Source: Stercorarius parasiticus
Taxonomy: Eukaryota; Chordata; Aves; Charadriiformes; Stercorariidae
NCBI GenBank assembly: GCA_013396915.1
Contig: VWZL01000011.1
Location: 62,001 to 126,000, forward strand
Length of the DNA: 64,000 nucleotides
Direction: 5' to 3'
Shown: positions 53,506-64,000 of the stretch, one piece after another
Position numbering within the stretch: position 1 is the first letter of the stretch
How the letters are laid out: each line of letters starts with the position of its first letter
Notes under the pieces: model-generated
Told to the model about the DNA's origin: nothing
The model's input: only the letters and a program-made list of their open reading frames with translations
Databases searched by the model: none
Translations under genes and position numbers: made by a program

Positions 53506-54581
53506 AAAAGTCTGTTTTACTCAAGTACTATTGTCCCAAGGTGGCTAGCTAGAACACACATCTCAAAAGTGGAAGAATTAGCATCATTCTTATTTCTGAC
53601 AGCAGAGATTTTAGACTCATCTGCTGAAAGTACTAGACTGCATTGTGTTTTCAATTGCAGACTCTCTTACTGATGTAATGCTATCCATAGTACCAGGTAC
53701 CATGGATGACCCCTTCTGCCCTCAGTTCTTTTCAGTATAATACTGATTTTTCCCCATGTCAAAGGTATGTAGTGAATTCACCCCAAATTTATTAATAATT
53801 CTGGTAACAAATCCAGTTATTTTCATGGATTCAGTTTTTCCTTAGGAAGTCCACCAAGTCTTAATTCTATTCTTTTGTTTCTTAGCAATGGCATACAATA
53901 GAAATGTATCTTGTATTCAGATGTCACAATCAAGTTTCAGTATATTTGACTTGAGAAGGCTCAGAAATGTCTAGTAACTATTTTTAGATTCTTATTGCAA
54001 ATGAATGGAAGACAGTGGAAGGAATCCTACTGACAGCAATGATCCATGAATCCACTTCTAGTAGGAAAGATAAGGTTTTAAGGTAAGGTTTTTCAAGAGG
54101 AAATTTGAGCAATTTTCAAAACTTATTAAAGTGCTCTATAAATAGCCTTAATCTTCAATATTTTTTGTTAGTTCTTTCTTTGTTTCCTTTATTTCTTACA
54201 GACAACTTCACTTAGTGACTGAAAAGAGTAAAAGAAACATGCCCAAAGTAAAGAAAAATATTCTAGATAATTTCTTTTAAGATAGTACAATTTTCATGTT
54301 AACACTACAAAATTATACAGGTAAATAACTATTGTCTCAATCTGAATTCATATCTGCTGGTATAAAACTGCATTAGTACTCTTTTCTGCAATGATTACAC
54401 TGACTCTGAGTGGGGAGAAATTTGTCTTTTTCTATTTTTGTCAATCTAAAGCTTTCACAAATTTATATCAGAAGACTGTAAATGAATGTCATACAATGAG
54501 GGGTTGTGGAAAATAAAGACAGTTTTATGGCAGCTTTCATTTTCTTTCAACCTTTCATTATATTTCCACATCCCTGTTATT
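53506..54581. other. Unique AT-rich noncoding sequence
   Basis: No gene or repeat recognised between the GC-rich patch and the minus-strand CR1. Confidence 0.6.
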
Positions 54582-55120
54582 TCATAGAATTATAGAATCA
54601 TAGAATGGTTTGGGTCAGAAAGGACCCTTAAAGTTCCAACCTCACTGCTGTGGAGAGAAACATCTTTCACCAGATCAGTTTGTTCAAAGCCCTGTCCAAC
54701 CTGACCTTGACTGTTTCCAGTTTCCACAGCTTCTCTGGGCAACTTGTTCCAGTGTCTCAGCACCTGCATTGTAAAAAATGTGTTCCTTATATCTAGTCTA
54801 AATCTTCTCACTTTTAGTTTAAAAACGTTACCCTTTCTCCTATCAACACAGGCCCTGGTAAAAAGTTTATCTCTGTCTTTCTTATAAGCCCCCTTTAAGT
54901 ATTGGAAGGCCACAATAAGGTCTCCAGAGCCGCCTTTTCTCCAGGCTGAGCAATGCCAACTCTCTTAGCCTTTCTCCATAAGAGAGATATTCCATCCCTC
55001 TGACAATTTTTGTGGCCTTCCTCTAGACCTGCTCCTGGTCCATGTCTTTCTTGTGCTGGAAAACCCAGACCTTTGTCTGGTAGTCCTTGGAGGTCAGTTC
55101 CACAGGGCCCTAATATTTCT
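54582..55120 (-). mobile_element. CR1 LINE 3' end (C-terminal ORF2 plus 3' UTR)
   Basis: Minus-strand CR1 3' portion. On the plus strand it begins with three inverted octamers of the tcatagaat type and continues with the usual ggaccctta/agttcc block. The minus-strand frame 54913-54590 shows the C-terminal ORF2 segments AFQYLKGAYKKDRDKLF, RRFRLDIRNTFFTMQVLRHW and NKLPREAVE in order. Upstream, around 55020-55085, are the family-typical acaagaaagacatggacc and a gaggaaggccac-like stretch. It has stops and small indels and is inactive. It continues directly into ORF1-like sequence at about 55110-55120 instead of the rest of ORF2. Confidence 0.9.
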
Positions 55121-55915
55121 TCTTGCAATGCCTTCAATCTTCTAATTCTCAATCCCTCTCCCTAATACAGCATAACCTGCTGAATTCCTCCTGCAGCTCC
55201 TTCACCTGCAGCCTGAGTCACCACCACAGCACAGCTTGCACAGGTAGACCTTCTACCCTCCTCCACCCAGGAGTGTGGGGCACGGACTTTACAGCCCTCC
55301 ATGAGGACAGTAGCTTCCCTGATAGGAAGCTCTGTCTGGGTGGCCACCTACACTTGCTCCAGGCTAGTCTGGCTAGGTACATGGTTCCCAACTGCTGCAG
55401 AGCACAGCCCTCACCCAGTCTCTGCCACTGTGCTTTTGATGATATCAAAGCACTTCTTAACAAGCCTTTCTAATTCCTTGGAGACCTCAAGCTGCTGGGT
55501 AGGTTTGCACAGCCAACAGCTAGCTGGGGTGACCATTGGGGCAGCAGCCTAAGCCTGCAGGTGAGCGGAGCAGGCAGCAGCCCCACAACTGGAAGAAGGT
55601 GCTGTCCTTCTCGCACCCTCCCACACAAACTGCCGCTCTGCTCCCCTCAGGCTCTGCTCCCTGTTTGATCTCCCTGGCCACATCACTCTCTAGGAGCTGG
55701 TTTGAAGTGGGACCACCAGTACCACACAACTGTCCCCTGCTTCCCTCATGGGACCCATTGCCTGCTGTCTGGTCCCTTCATACGCACAGCCCAAGGGTTC
55801 TGGGGTGACAGAACCCCTCTCAGACACTCCCTGGGGACTCTTCTCAGCACATGGCAATAACTGCTGCTGATGCTGATGCCACTACTCGCGTTGGCTTCCC
55901 CACACAATAACCTGT
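55121..55915 (-). mobile_element. CR1 ORF1/5' region remnant joined to the 3' end
   Basis: GC-rich minus-strand sequence that I read as a decayed CR1 ORF1 region. The clearest evidence is at about 55171-55216, which codes for LRLQVKELQEEFSRL, followed by an IRER-like segment. This resembles the coiled-coil part of CR1 ORF1. Upstream, about 55416-55490, a frame codes for LEVSKELERLVKKC. Stops and frameshifts break it everywhere. Plus-strand frames of 60-116 codons across this region are shadows. The segment adjoins the CR1 3' end with about 2 kb or more of ORF2 missing. It is therefore an internally deleted copy, or two separate CR1 pieces abutting by chance. The left end near 55915 is approximate. 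Confidence 0.55.
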
Positions 55916-56400
55916 GTATTTCACATTAATGCATCTCAATTAACATTAATGCATCTGATAGGCTCCCTACACAGAAATTAACTTGTTTTATTTTGGCATC
56001 AATTGTGGGTCTACTTGAAAATGTCTATTATGACCTGTTGACTTGCTTCTGATCTTACAGTAGTCTCTTACTCACTGGAAGCCTGAAGTCGTGTTGATTA
56101 TTAGAAGTATCTGTCCCACGAACTGAGTCACAAATGAAAAGGGGGCTCTTCATCAGGAAAAGTATTTTAAAAATAATTGATATATTTTATCAACGTTTTT
56201 CCCCAGTAACATGTAGGAAACCCAAAACATGAACTGTGTTGAACTAGGCTGAGTATGCACAGAAAAAAAAGACAATTCATAACCAAACGCACGGATAGGT
56301 TGAATCTGTAGTGTCTGAAATTGGAGTGTATTTTTACACATCTCTTAGGGCTAAGAGTAATGCCTTTTAATGTGGTTCTTTTGTATGTGATGGAGACTTG
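55916..56400. other. Unique noncoding sequence
   Basis: AT-rich unique sequence after the CR1, with a short direct repeat of cattaatgcatct (55924 and about 55945). No gene seen. Confidence 0.6.
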
Positions 56401-57000
56401 ACCCTGATTTGTGCTCCCAGGTCAATCATTAGGCAGACAGTAAATCCCAGCCAGCATAAGTTTGGCTACTTTTGCTCTGCAGCATGCTTTTCTACATTTA
56501 AGTGTTAATTCATTTCTTGTAATTAAGTTATTTTCAAATGAAGGTTGGAGAGGGAGTGCTAATGTGGATTTTGTATGAAATGAATCATCTGAATCAACAT
56601 TAAAACAAGGTCACGTCTGTGTTCTGACACAAATAATGAGGTTTGTCTTATTTGACAGCCTTTCTGGCTCTTCTCCACGTTCTGGCTTTATTATGAAATG
56701 TGTAGTATTTTGCGACTTCGCTTGTTAACAAAAGCAGATGCAAAGTGTATGAATCTGCTCGATAGATAAAATTTTACCATTTCTGACCAACAGATGGAAG
56801 CTGTGGATTAAAATGGAGTCATTTTTCAATGTTAATTGGGCTGAGATTAAACCGTATAATAGACTTCGGCTTTAAAAAGGCTTTATACTGAAGTACATTC
56901 TGGACACTGTATTTTTCATTACTGTGTAATTGAATCTATAAATTACTGCCTCAAAATGCACAACAGTTCCCAAAAGAGAATAATAAATTTAGTATCTTAT
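56401..57000. promoter_or_regulatory. Possible conserved noncoding element (speculative)
   Basis: About 600 bp of unique sequence free of repeats and of long frames. It has many homeodomain-like TAAT/ATTA cores (for example near 56503, 56520, 56839 and 56926), an E-box-like cagatgg (56792) and retained CpGs at 56701-56760. The overall look is of a conserved vertebrate noncoding element of the kind found in gene deserts. This is an impression from composition, not evidence of conservation. Confidence 0.2.
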
Positions 57001-59345
57001 ATTTAGAACTTGTGAGAATGAAACAAGTGTTTGCCACATTTTTCTAAAATTTTGTTACATTCCTTTTTCATTTCCCACATGGAGGAATGAGGAGATGGAC
57101 TCAGCAGAGGATATTTAGTTTTTATGTATCCCACCACTGTGCACATCTATCCGAATTTTCATTTGGTTAAGATATAGTTATTCTTGGTTCTTTAGGAAAA
57201 TGTTCTGACAAACCACTTTTAATGAAAAATTATTGATTGTGGCAATATTAAACCCTGAACTAAGGTTATGAAAAAATATGTCCATGATACTATAATTTAA
57301 ACGTGTCAAAGGTCTTTGTATCTGAGAAGAAAAATTTTTAAGGTGCCGAGGCAGCTATAGAATCCAACTACTAATCTGTCATTCCTTTTTTTTTTTTTCT
57401 GAAAGGAAATCTTGTATCCTATCTTTGTAGAATAGAAAATTATGCTCAGGTTTAAGGTTTAAGAAAGTTTAAATGCTGTAGATGAAAAAAATTAACATAT
57501 GATAATTCATTTGCCAGTTCTGCATGGAAAAATTCTCTAAGTGAACTCCTTTATACCTTCTTTCCTTTCAGATGATACTATACTTAGCGGATACAAAGTA
57601 ATATTTTTATGAAATTCTGTCCTCAACTAACCTGGAACAGTGCTATTCTTGCTGTAATTACACTTTCACTTTCTTTCCATTGACACCTATCAGATAGGAG
57701 GAATTATTTTAAGGTGGTTATCTTAAACATCTGTACAAACGAATGACTTGGCCTACAAATCCTTTTACACATGAAAAGAGACCTAAAAGGCCCTCTCATA
57801 GATGGTGGTCCATAATACTACCTCTAGATAAATATTTAACTGTGAAGCCCAGAGGGAATCTTAGGGAAAATTTATTATGAGGATGCCTGAAAACTTAAAT
57901 GAAACTCTATGCTTACAGCATATTAGTCAGAACTTCACGTAATATATTTGGTTTAATTCTACTGTACTTAATGAACCTATGTTGATTTATACCATCTCTG
58001 AAGAACAAAGTCCTGAGAAATTAAGAGATTTATTCTGAATGTGAGGGTCGATAAATTAGCTGAAATGTTCTACACCATGACAAATACCTTTGGTACTCCA
58101 AAAAATAAAGCATTATAAATTAAAAATGTTTCAGCTACAAGTCTAAAAAACTATACCCAATCATGAATCTCACCTTAATGGTTCTATTTTTTTTTCCTAA
58201 ATGGTACCATGAAAATCAGCAAATTTGAGTATAAGGGGAAAACCAAAAAACTTTATTTTACTCTACAGAATAAGTAATCATAACTATTATTAAATGTTAA
58301 TAATTTCAATAAGACAAATGTAATTTTTTTTATTTTAACTTAGCTGTAAATATTTACAAATTGCAGTTTAATGAAAAACTACCATGACATTTTTCTCACC
58401 CACAGTATTATGCTTCATGTCATATCAAAACTTGTTAAATTATATTTTACTGAGATCCCAGAGAAATGAAATAAAAAATTAATTATAATCTGGCAATGGA
58501 ATTACCATAGTAATCTTTCAGTAATTTTTATGTGGAGCTTCTTATCTGAAAAGGAATGTCATCAAGAGAGCAAGTTAGCTGAGAGAACTGCAAAGCTGAA
58601 TGGTTCCAAGGTGAAACCGAAAATGAGATGAGGTACTTATCAGATAAGAGTCACCTACATTTCTGCTTATAAATGTATTGCACATCATTTCAAGTACAAA
58701 TTTATAAAATAAGGATTTAGGGTCTGATTTTTAAGACTGATCAATCTTTTTGTAGACATGCTATGCAAAGGTACTTTGGCATCATGCAAAAGCTTTAAAC
58801 ATTTTAACAGAGGCACAGGAAAATTCCCATATCAATTTTTAGCTTCCCTGAGAAATAAGCAACCAGGATCCAGAAGCCTTTTCTAATTAATTTTTATTTA
58901 TATAAAGAACAGTTTGATGTGGAGAAACACTGCCAGTGGAATAACTAATGGTATGATAAGCTCACTCAAATAGATTGTGGAATATGGAGATTCTGAATCA
59001 GAGAGTACAAAACATTGTTCTTTGTGCATTCTGGAGGAATATCAGAACCATTGCCTTGTCCACTTTTGACCAAATTCTAGCCTGAAAACTTATCCATAGG
59101 TTTATTTATCTGTATGTATACTTTTATATGTATATGTAAACATACTTCCACACAAATATCTATTTTGTTCGATTAAAAAAAAAATGTTCCATGAATCATG
59201 CCCTATTTTCTGAACTAAAATTGTCATTAAATCTAGAAAACTTTCTGAAGAAGAAATAAATAAAGGAATGGATGCTGAATCTTTGGAGATACTAATCCTT
59301 CCATTCTTCTTGTTTCTAGCCCTGGGCTCTTTGCAACTTGAAAAA
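57001..59345. other. Unique AT-rich noncoding sequence
   Basis: No gene or interspersed repeat recognised. A T run of about 14 lies near 57385-57399. Confidence 0.6.
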
Positions 59346-60409
59346 TAGAATCATAGAATCATAGAATGTGTTGGGTTGGAAGGGACCTTTAAAGGTCATC
59401 TAGTCCAACCCCCTTGCAGTAAGCAGGGACTTCTTCAACTAGATCAGATTGCTCAGAGCCTCATCAAGCCTGGCCTTGAATGTCTCCAGGGGTGGGGCCT
59501 CCACCACCTCTCTGGGCAACCTGTTCCAGTGTTTCACCACCCTCACTGTAAAGAACTTCTTCCTAATGTCTAATCTAAACCTACCCTGCTCTAGTTTAAA
59601 ACCATTGCCCCTCGTCCTACCCCTACAAAACCTTGCAAACAGCCCCTCCCCAGCTTTCTTATAGGCCCCCTTCAGGTACTGGAAGGCCACTATAAAGTCT
59701 CCCCAGAGCCTTCTCTTCTCCAGGCTGAACAACCCCAACCCTCTCAGCCTGTCTTCATGGGAGACGTGCTCCAGCCCTTTGGTCGTCTTTGTGGCCCTCT
59801 TCTGGACTCACCCCAACAGGTCCATGTCCTTCTTGTGCTGAGGGCTCCAGAGCTGGATACAGTACTCCAGGTGGGGGGTCTTACAAGAGCAGATTAGAGG
59901 GGGAGAATCACCTCTCTGGGTCTGCTGGCCACAGTTCTTTTGATGCAGCCCAGGATGCGNCCTCTCCATTTGGAAGTTGAGCCATTGACCACTACCCTCT
60001 GGATGTGACCAGCCAGCCAGTTCCTTATCCACCATACAGTCCACCCATCAAATCCATATCTCTCCAACTTAGAGAGAAGGATGTTGTGGGGGACCGTGTC
60101 AAAGGCCTTGCAGAAATCCAGGTAGATGATATCCGTTGCTCCTCCGTTGTCCACTGATGCAGTCACTCCATTGTAGAAAGCCACCAGGTTGGTCAGACAG
60201 GACTTGCCCCTGGTGAAGCCGTGCTGGCTGTCTCAAATCCCTTCCCTGTCCTCCATGTGCCTTAGCATAGCTTCTAGGAGGATCTGTTCCATGATCTTCC
60301 AGGCACAGAGGTGAGGTTGACAGGGCGGTAGTTCCCAAGGTCCTCCTTTCTACCCTTTTTAAAAATGGGTGTGATGTTTCCCTTTCTCCAGTCACCAGCG
60401 ACTTCACCT
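59346..60409 (-). mobile_element. CR1 LINE with partial reverse transcriptase, gap inside
   Basis: The best preserved CR1 of the window, on the minus strand and 5'-truncated near 60409. From its 5' side it codes for a VAGDWRKGN-like segment, [30 protein letters not shown], the RT motif-A region [11 protein letters not shown] (about 60084-60118), [14 protein letters not shown] and [10 protein letters not shown]. It then jumps at the N (59960) to RILGCIKRTVASR, skipping about 140 codons that in the family include the catalytic FADD motif. C-terminal ORF2 follows (frame 59738-59439, GLFSLEKRRLWGDF to DEALSNLI), then the 3' UTR and tagaatca octamers. A TGA at 60233-60235 looks like CpG decay of CGA, and a TAA truncates the frame at 59894. 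It encodes no active protein. Confidence 0.93.
59960..59960. other. Single N at a missing reverse-transcriptase segment
   Basis: The ambiguous base lies exactly at the point where the CR1 protein jumps from NGSTSKW to RILGCIK. It therefore probably represents an unsized or collapsed assembly gap rather than one unknown nucleotide. Confidence 0.75.
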
Positions 60410-63400
60410 GTAGGGTACATGCTTGCCTTCAGGTAGTTTACACTGATTACAGTTTGAATGTGTTAAGCAACTTCTTCCACCAGTACTCTTGAGACCTAAA
60501 TTGTTAATATGGAAAAAAATCAATAATGAAGGTAGTCTGAAATAAGCATTATAATTGTATTTCATATAAAATTTGATTTACATCTTTGATGAAAGAAGAG
60601 TTTGAGAGGTTTAAATTAGTCATGGATTTTTTGTGTGTGTTGAAAATTACATCAAATATTTAAACTGACTGGAACACCTGGGAATAGATCTACAGAAGTA
60701 CAGAAGCGTCATGGTACTTAGCAATGCAGCAAGTATTTAAGCAAGATACAGAGCACTTTATAAAACGGTTGGGGACAGTCACATAAAGGAACTAACAGCA
60801 AACGTAGTATTGAACGAATAGCCACTGACACAGATTATAAAAAATGCCAAGTGGAGGACTTTGGCTCAGCCTCTGACACTCTTGTGGATGCAGATGACTC
60901 ACACTACAGAGCAGAGAGGGAAACATCATCTTGAAGGGATAGGTGAAGTTCCCAGTTAAAAGGAGACTTACCATCAGCACAATAGGTCAATGCACTAGAC
61001 TTACTGCAAACGTGCTGCTCAGTTACTCTGCCTACTCAGAACAGTCTCACTTAATTACAGGTCCTGACTGTACCAGGCAGTTATGGCTTCAGACATAAAG
61101 CAGAATTGCCCTGCAAATAACTTAAGATGGATTGAGGAGAAATAATTTTCTCTAATCAAGATGCAAAAATCCAAATTCTATTCTTTCTTTAATCATGTGT
61201 GTTTCAATAGCTTCATGTTAAGGCGTAAGGCAAGGAGAGAGAGGAGAAATGGGGGAAAACTGCCTCTTCTGGCTGCAAAGATTTGAAATCACGTCTCTTC
61301 TGTGAGTACTTTTATTATTGCACTCTAAGGTATTCTGAACACCTTCCCAAAGATAGCTACACATTGCATGCAATAGTTCAACACTCATTAGATGAGAGAA
61401 TATGAACATGACTTTAGACTACATTTAAGAAAATCACTTGGGAATACTCTTGTTTTACATCTGGCCCCTGCTCCATCAACTACTTCAGATAAAAATACAT
61501 GACTTTGGAATCAGGAGTGGGATTCAGGTTTACCTCTCTTAAGCAAGTGTTCTGTTGACTAGGTTAAAACAATGCATGCTAATTCTTTGGCCTGTTGAAT
61601 AAATATACATATACTACCCTGGTTTGTCTAAAAAACATAAGCCTAAATTGTTTCAGGTAGAATAAGGAACTGAAAGGAGGTGTCCTACATTCTAAATCAA
61701 TGTCCTAGTCCTTGAGGTGCTGGTTAGTTAAACTTTCTCCTCTCTGAAAAATGAGTACCCCTTCTGCGATTTTGAATAAAAAAGGAATTGTTTAAACAAA
61801 AGAGAAAGACACTAAAAGGGGTGTGAAAACAAACTATTTTTCTTAGTCCTTTTTAGTTACTAATTTAACATACTGAGCAGTGCAATGGCTTTTGTGGCTC
61901 CCATTCCTGAGTCTTTGTGTACTTCATAAAGAAGCTACTGCCTAATAAACGTTAGGTACTGCAGAACTTTGTGATGTAATGTCTCTGTTCCCTTTATAGA
62001 CCTACAGGTGAAATGTAATGGCGTGTAAGCAATGCAAGTATCCTAATGCAGACGGATCTAAAGAGTGACTGAACCAGATGGGAGGCATTCTCCAGTTCCT
62101 CTCAGAGAGGAAATTGATTCCAGCCTCCCAAATCATACATGAAGTTTTATCTACCCAAGTTTTGGGTTATATGGGAATTTATTGCCTTTTGTTGTTCCCT
62201 GTTGAAGAACTTCTTATTGAATCTATGCACACTTAAAAAATCACCCACCCCACAATTTTTTACAGTGATGAAGGTTTAATTTTAAAGTAACAGAAAAGCA
62301 AAGTGGACAAACTTTCATGTATTTATGTTCAGTGTAAATAATTTGCTAAACTAGCCACAAAATAGGGAATTGTGATCTAATTGCCTACTGATTCAGTTAA
62401 TTAAAAAGTATAAAGTACCACCCGAATAATGTAAAAAATAATTGTATATCTCATATATTTATAATCTTTTAAATTGTAAAAAAATTTTGGGAAGGAAAAC
62501 TGAAGGTATGGGAAAGCTGAAAATAAAAGTGAATATTTAGTGCCTGAAGGAACTCTTTAAACTGGGTTAAAAGTTGACAGAAGAGAAGAGACCATGACTC
62601 TATAAAATACTAGGGCTTCTTGTGTATTTCATTATGGATCTGAGCAGGCAGATGTGAGATCAATTATTTCAATAGACTTTGGATCAAGGCATAGATAATT
62701 TTAAAATAAATTATTTGAATGAATTACTCCTGAAATATTTATTTATAATTTATTCCTTTTCTGGAGTGAATAAGAGAATTTAATACATATGGTTTCTTTA
62801 AAGTTTTGGGATAATATATTCGTGAATAATTTTTCCATTGTTCACATTCCTCTACCAGTACAGCTTGAAATTTATCATACTGACTGCATAAAATACTTCT
62901 GCACAACTTGTCTGACTTCAAGAGTTAGTAAATGAATGACTTAGCCTTCTTTGGAAAAAAATAATCCTGAAGTACACTGGATTTCTACTATGCTTCTGAA
63001 AGGAAAAAAATGAAATTGCTTTTTTCACGAGTGAAAATGACAGCATACGGGAGAGTAAGACTTTACAGAGGAACAGTGAAGAGAATATCCTACAGAATAC
63101 TTTCTAAAAGGAAAATAACATAAAATAAGGCTTTTTCAACTTACTGATCCCATTATTCTACTATAGTAAAGCATATTTATAGAAAGAAATGGAGGAGCAT
63201 GTGGGCTATGGGTCAAGATTGACTCTGCGCAGGAGAAGCTGTCTATATCCCCAGGCTAAGCTGAATGAAAGTTAGAACTACATCAATAGAAATGATTTTG
63301 AAAAATTGTTAGTTTTAATAAGCAAGACTGGGAACTGAATATGAGTTGAAATACCCATAATGATTCTTTCTGTTTCTCTCTCTTTTTATTTTTTTTTTTT

Positions 63401-64000
63401 AATTCTATTCCTTTCAAATTGATCAAGCAACTGGAGTGTTTGATTATAGAAAAATGATTAGCAACCACACAAAGCTCATACACCTGGATCAATAAGTCTT
63501 TGTGAGGATCATTCAGTCACCAGAAACCAAGATATTGACAGCTTCCGGTATTTCAGGTCTGGAGAAAAAGTGCTATCCATTGGACTGAAATAGTTTCTGA
63601 TAACAGTTTAAAATATGGATCCTTAATAAATAATCCACAAAATAATAACAAAAGAGAAATGCAGAGACGGGGTAATTAATTCTGCTTTTTTTTTCCTGTT
63701 TTTTCAGTCATGACAAAGTATGATAATAAATTCATACTCCCAGTGTAATCAGGACTTGCCTATTTCTCTCCCTAACAAAGTATTGGCAGCTTTTAGAGAA
63801 GCATGTACCCTGACCTGTCAAGTCTTGTGCTGTAACTAGGAAAACCACACATTTGTCTATTTACTCTGTGGTTTTTTATCTTCTTTAGGCAGTTCTGCAG
63901 TGTCTCGCATACCTAAGACTGCCGCTTCTTGCCATAAATCCTTAGTTATGAAAGGGCTGCAGTGTTGCCCATCAGTGGCATCGGGCATGTCACTGAGCAT
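60410..64000. other. Unique AT-rich noncoding sequence
   Basis: No gene recognised up to the window end. It contains only simple tracts, such as the T-rich run at about 63384-63401, and short chance frames of at most about 70 codons. Confidence 0.6.

Noticed and set aside
55123..55808. Plus-strand frames up to 116 codons over a GC-rich segment
   Set aside because: They are antisense shadows of the minus-strand CR1 ORF1-like remnant.
60099..60407. 102-codon minus-strand frame
   Set aside because: It is an alternative frame over the CR1 reverse transcriptase. The true frame, with PVNLTSVPGKIMEQ and [13 protein letters not shown], is a different one and contains a TGA.
1..64000. CRISPR arrays, tRNA or rRNA genes
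   Set aside because: No regularly spaced identical repeats, no tRNA-like cloverleaf with A/B box and no rRNA-like conserved stretch were seen on reading. A dedicated tRNA or covariance-model scan was not possible here.

Overview
This window looks like a gene-poor, AT-rich stretch of a bird nuclear genome. The bird assignment rests on transposable elements. There are four copies of CR1, the dominant avian LINE, each ending in the typical ATTCTATG-type octamer repeats. There is also one solo LTR of an endogenous-retrovirus (ERVL-type) family that I recognise from birds outside the chicken lineage. Nothing resembles a prokaryotic or organellar gene layout. I find no convincing complete protein-coding gene: the open frames are short, scattered and without recognisable domains, except where they are decayed CR1 reverse-transcriptase (RT) sequence. 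The window is best read as a gene desert or part of a very large intron.

Layout. 1-18.2 kb: mostly unique AT-rich sequence. It holds an old CR1 (about 2.84-3.24 kb, + strand), a compound direct/inverted repeat (4.49-4.67 kb), one weak candidate exon (7813-7899) and small tandem duplications. 18.2-18.9 kb: a CpG-rich insert, probably LTR or retrovirus-derived on the minus strand, containing a single N at 18668. 18.9-32.3 kb: unique sequence with simple repeats. 32302-32890: a solo LTR with a perfect 5-bp target-site duplication. 32.9-38.7 kb: unique sequence. 38.7-39.17 kb: a second CR1 (+). 39.4-40.45 kb: a GC-richer interspersed repeat built of three diverged units of about 145 bp, each ending in a GT-rich run. 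43426-44824: a perfect 35-bp inverted repeat flanking 1329 bp. 54.58-55.9 kb: a minus-strand CR1 in which an ORF1-like segment is joined to the 3' end, with most of ORF2 absent. 56.4-57.0 kb: a block of unique sequence that might be a conserved noncoding element. 59.35-60.41 kb: the best preserved CR1 (minus), with part of its RT domain and a single N (59960) exactly where about 140 codons are missing. 60.4-64 kb: unique sequence.

No genes work together here; the visible history is one of transposon insertion and decay. The observations most worth checking are the 35-bp inverted repeat pair, the N placed at a missing RT segment (a probable assembly artefact), the ORF1/3'-end CR1 chimera, the three-unit repeat, and the CpG-rich insert whose family I could not name.
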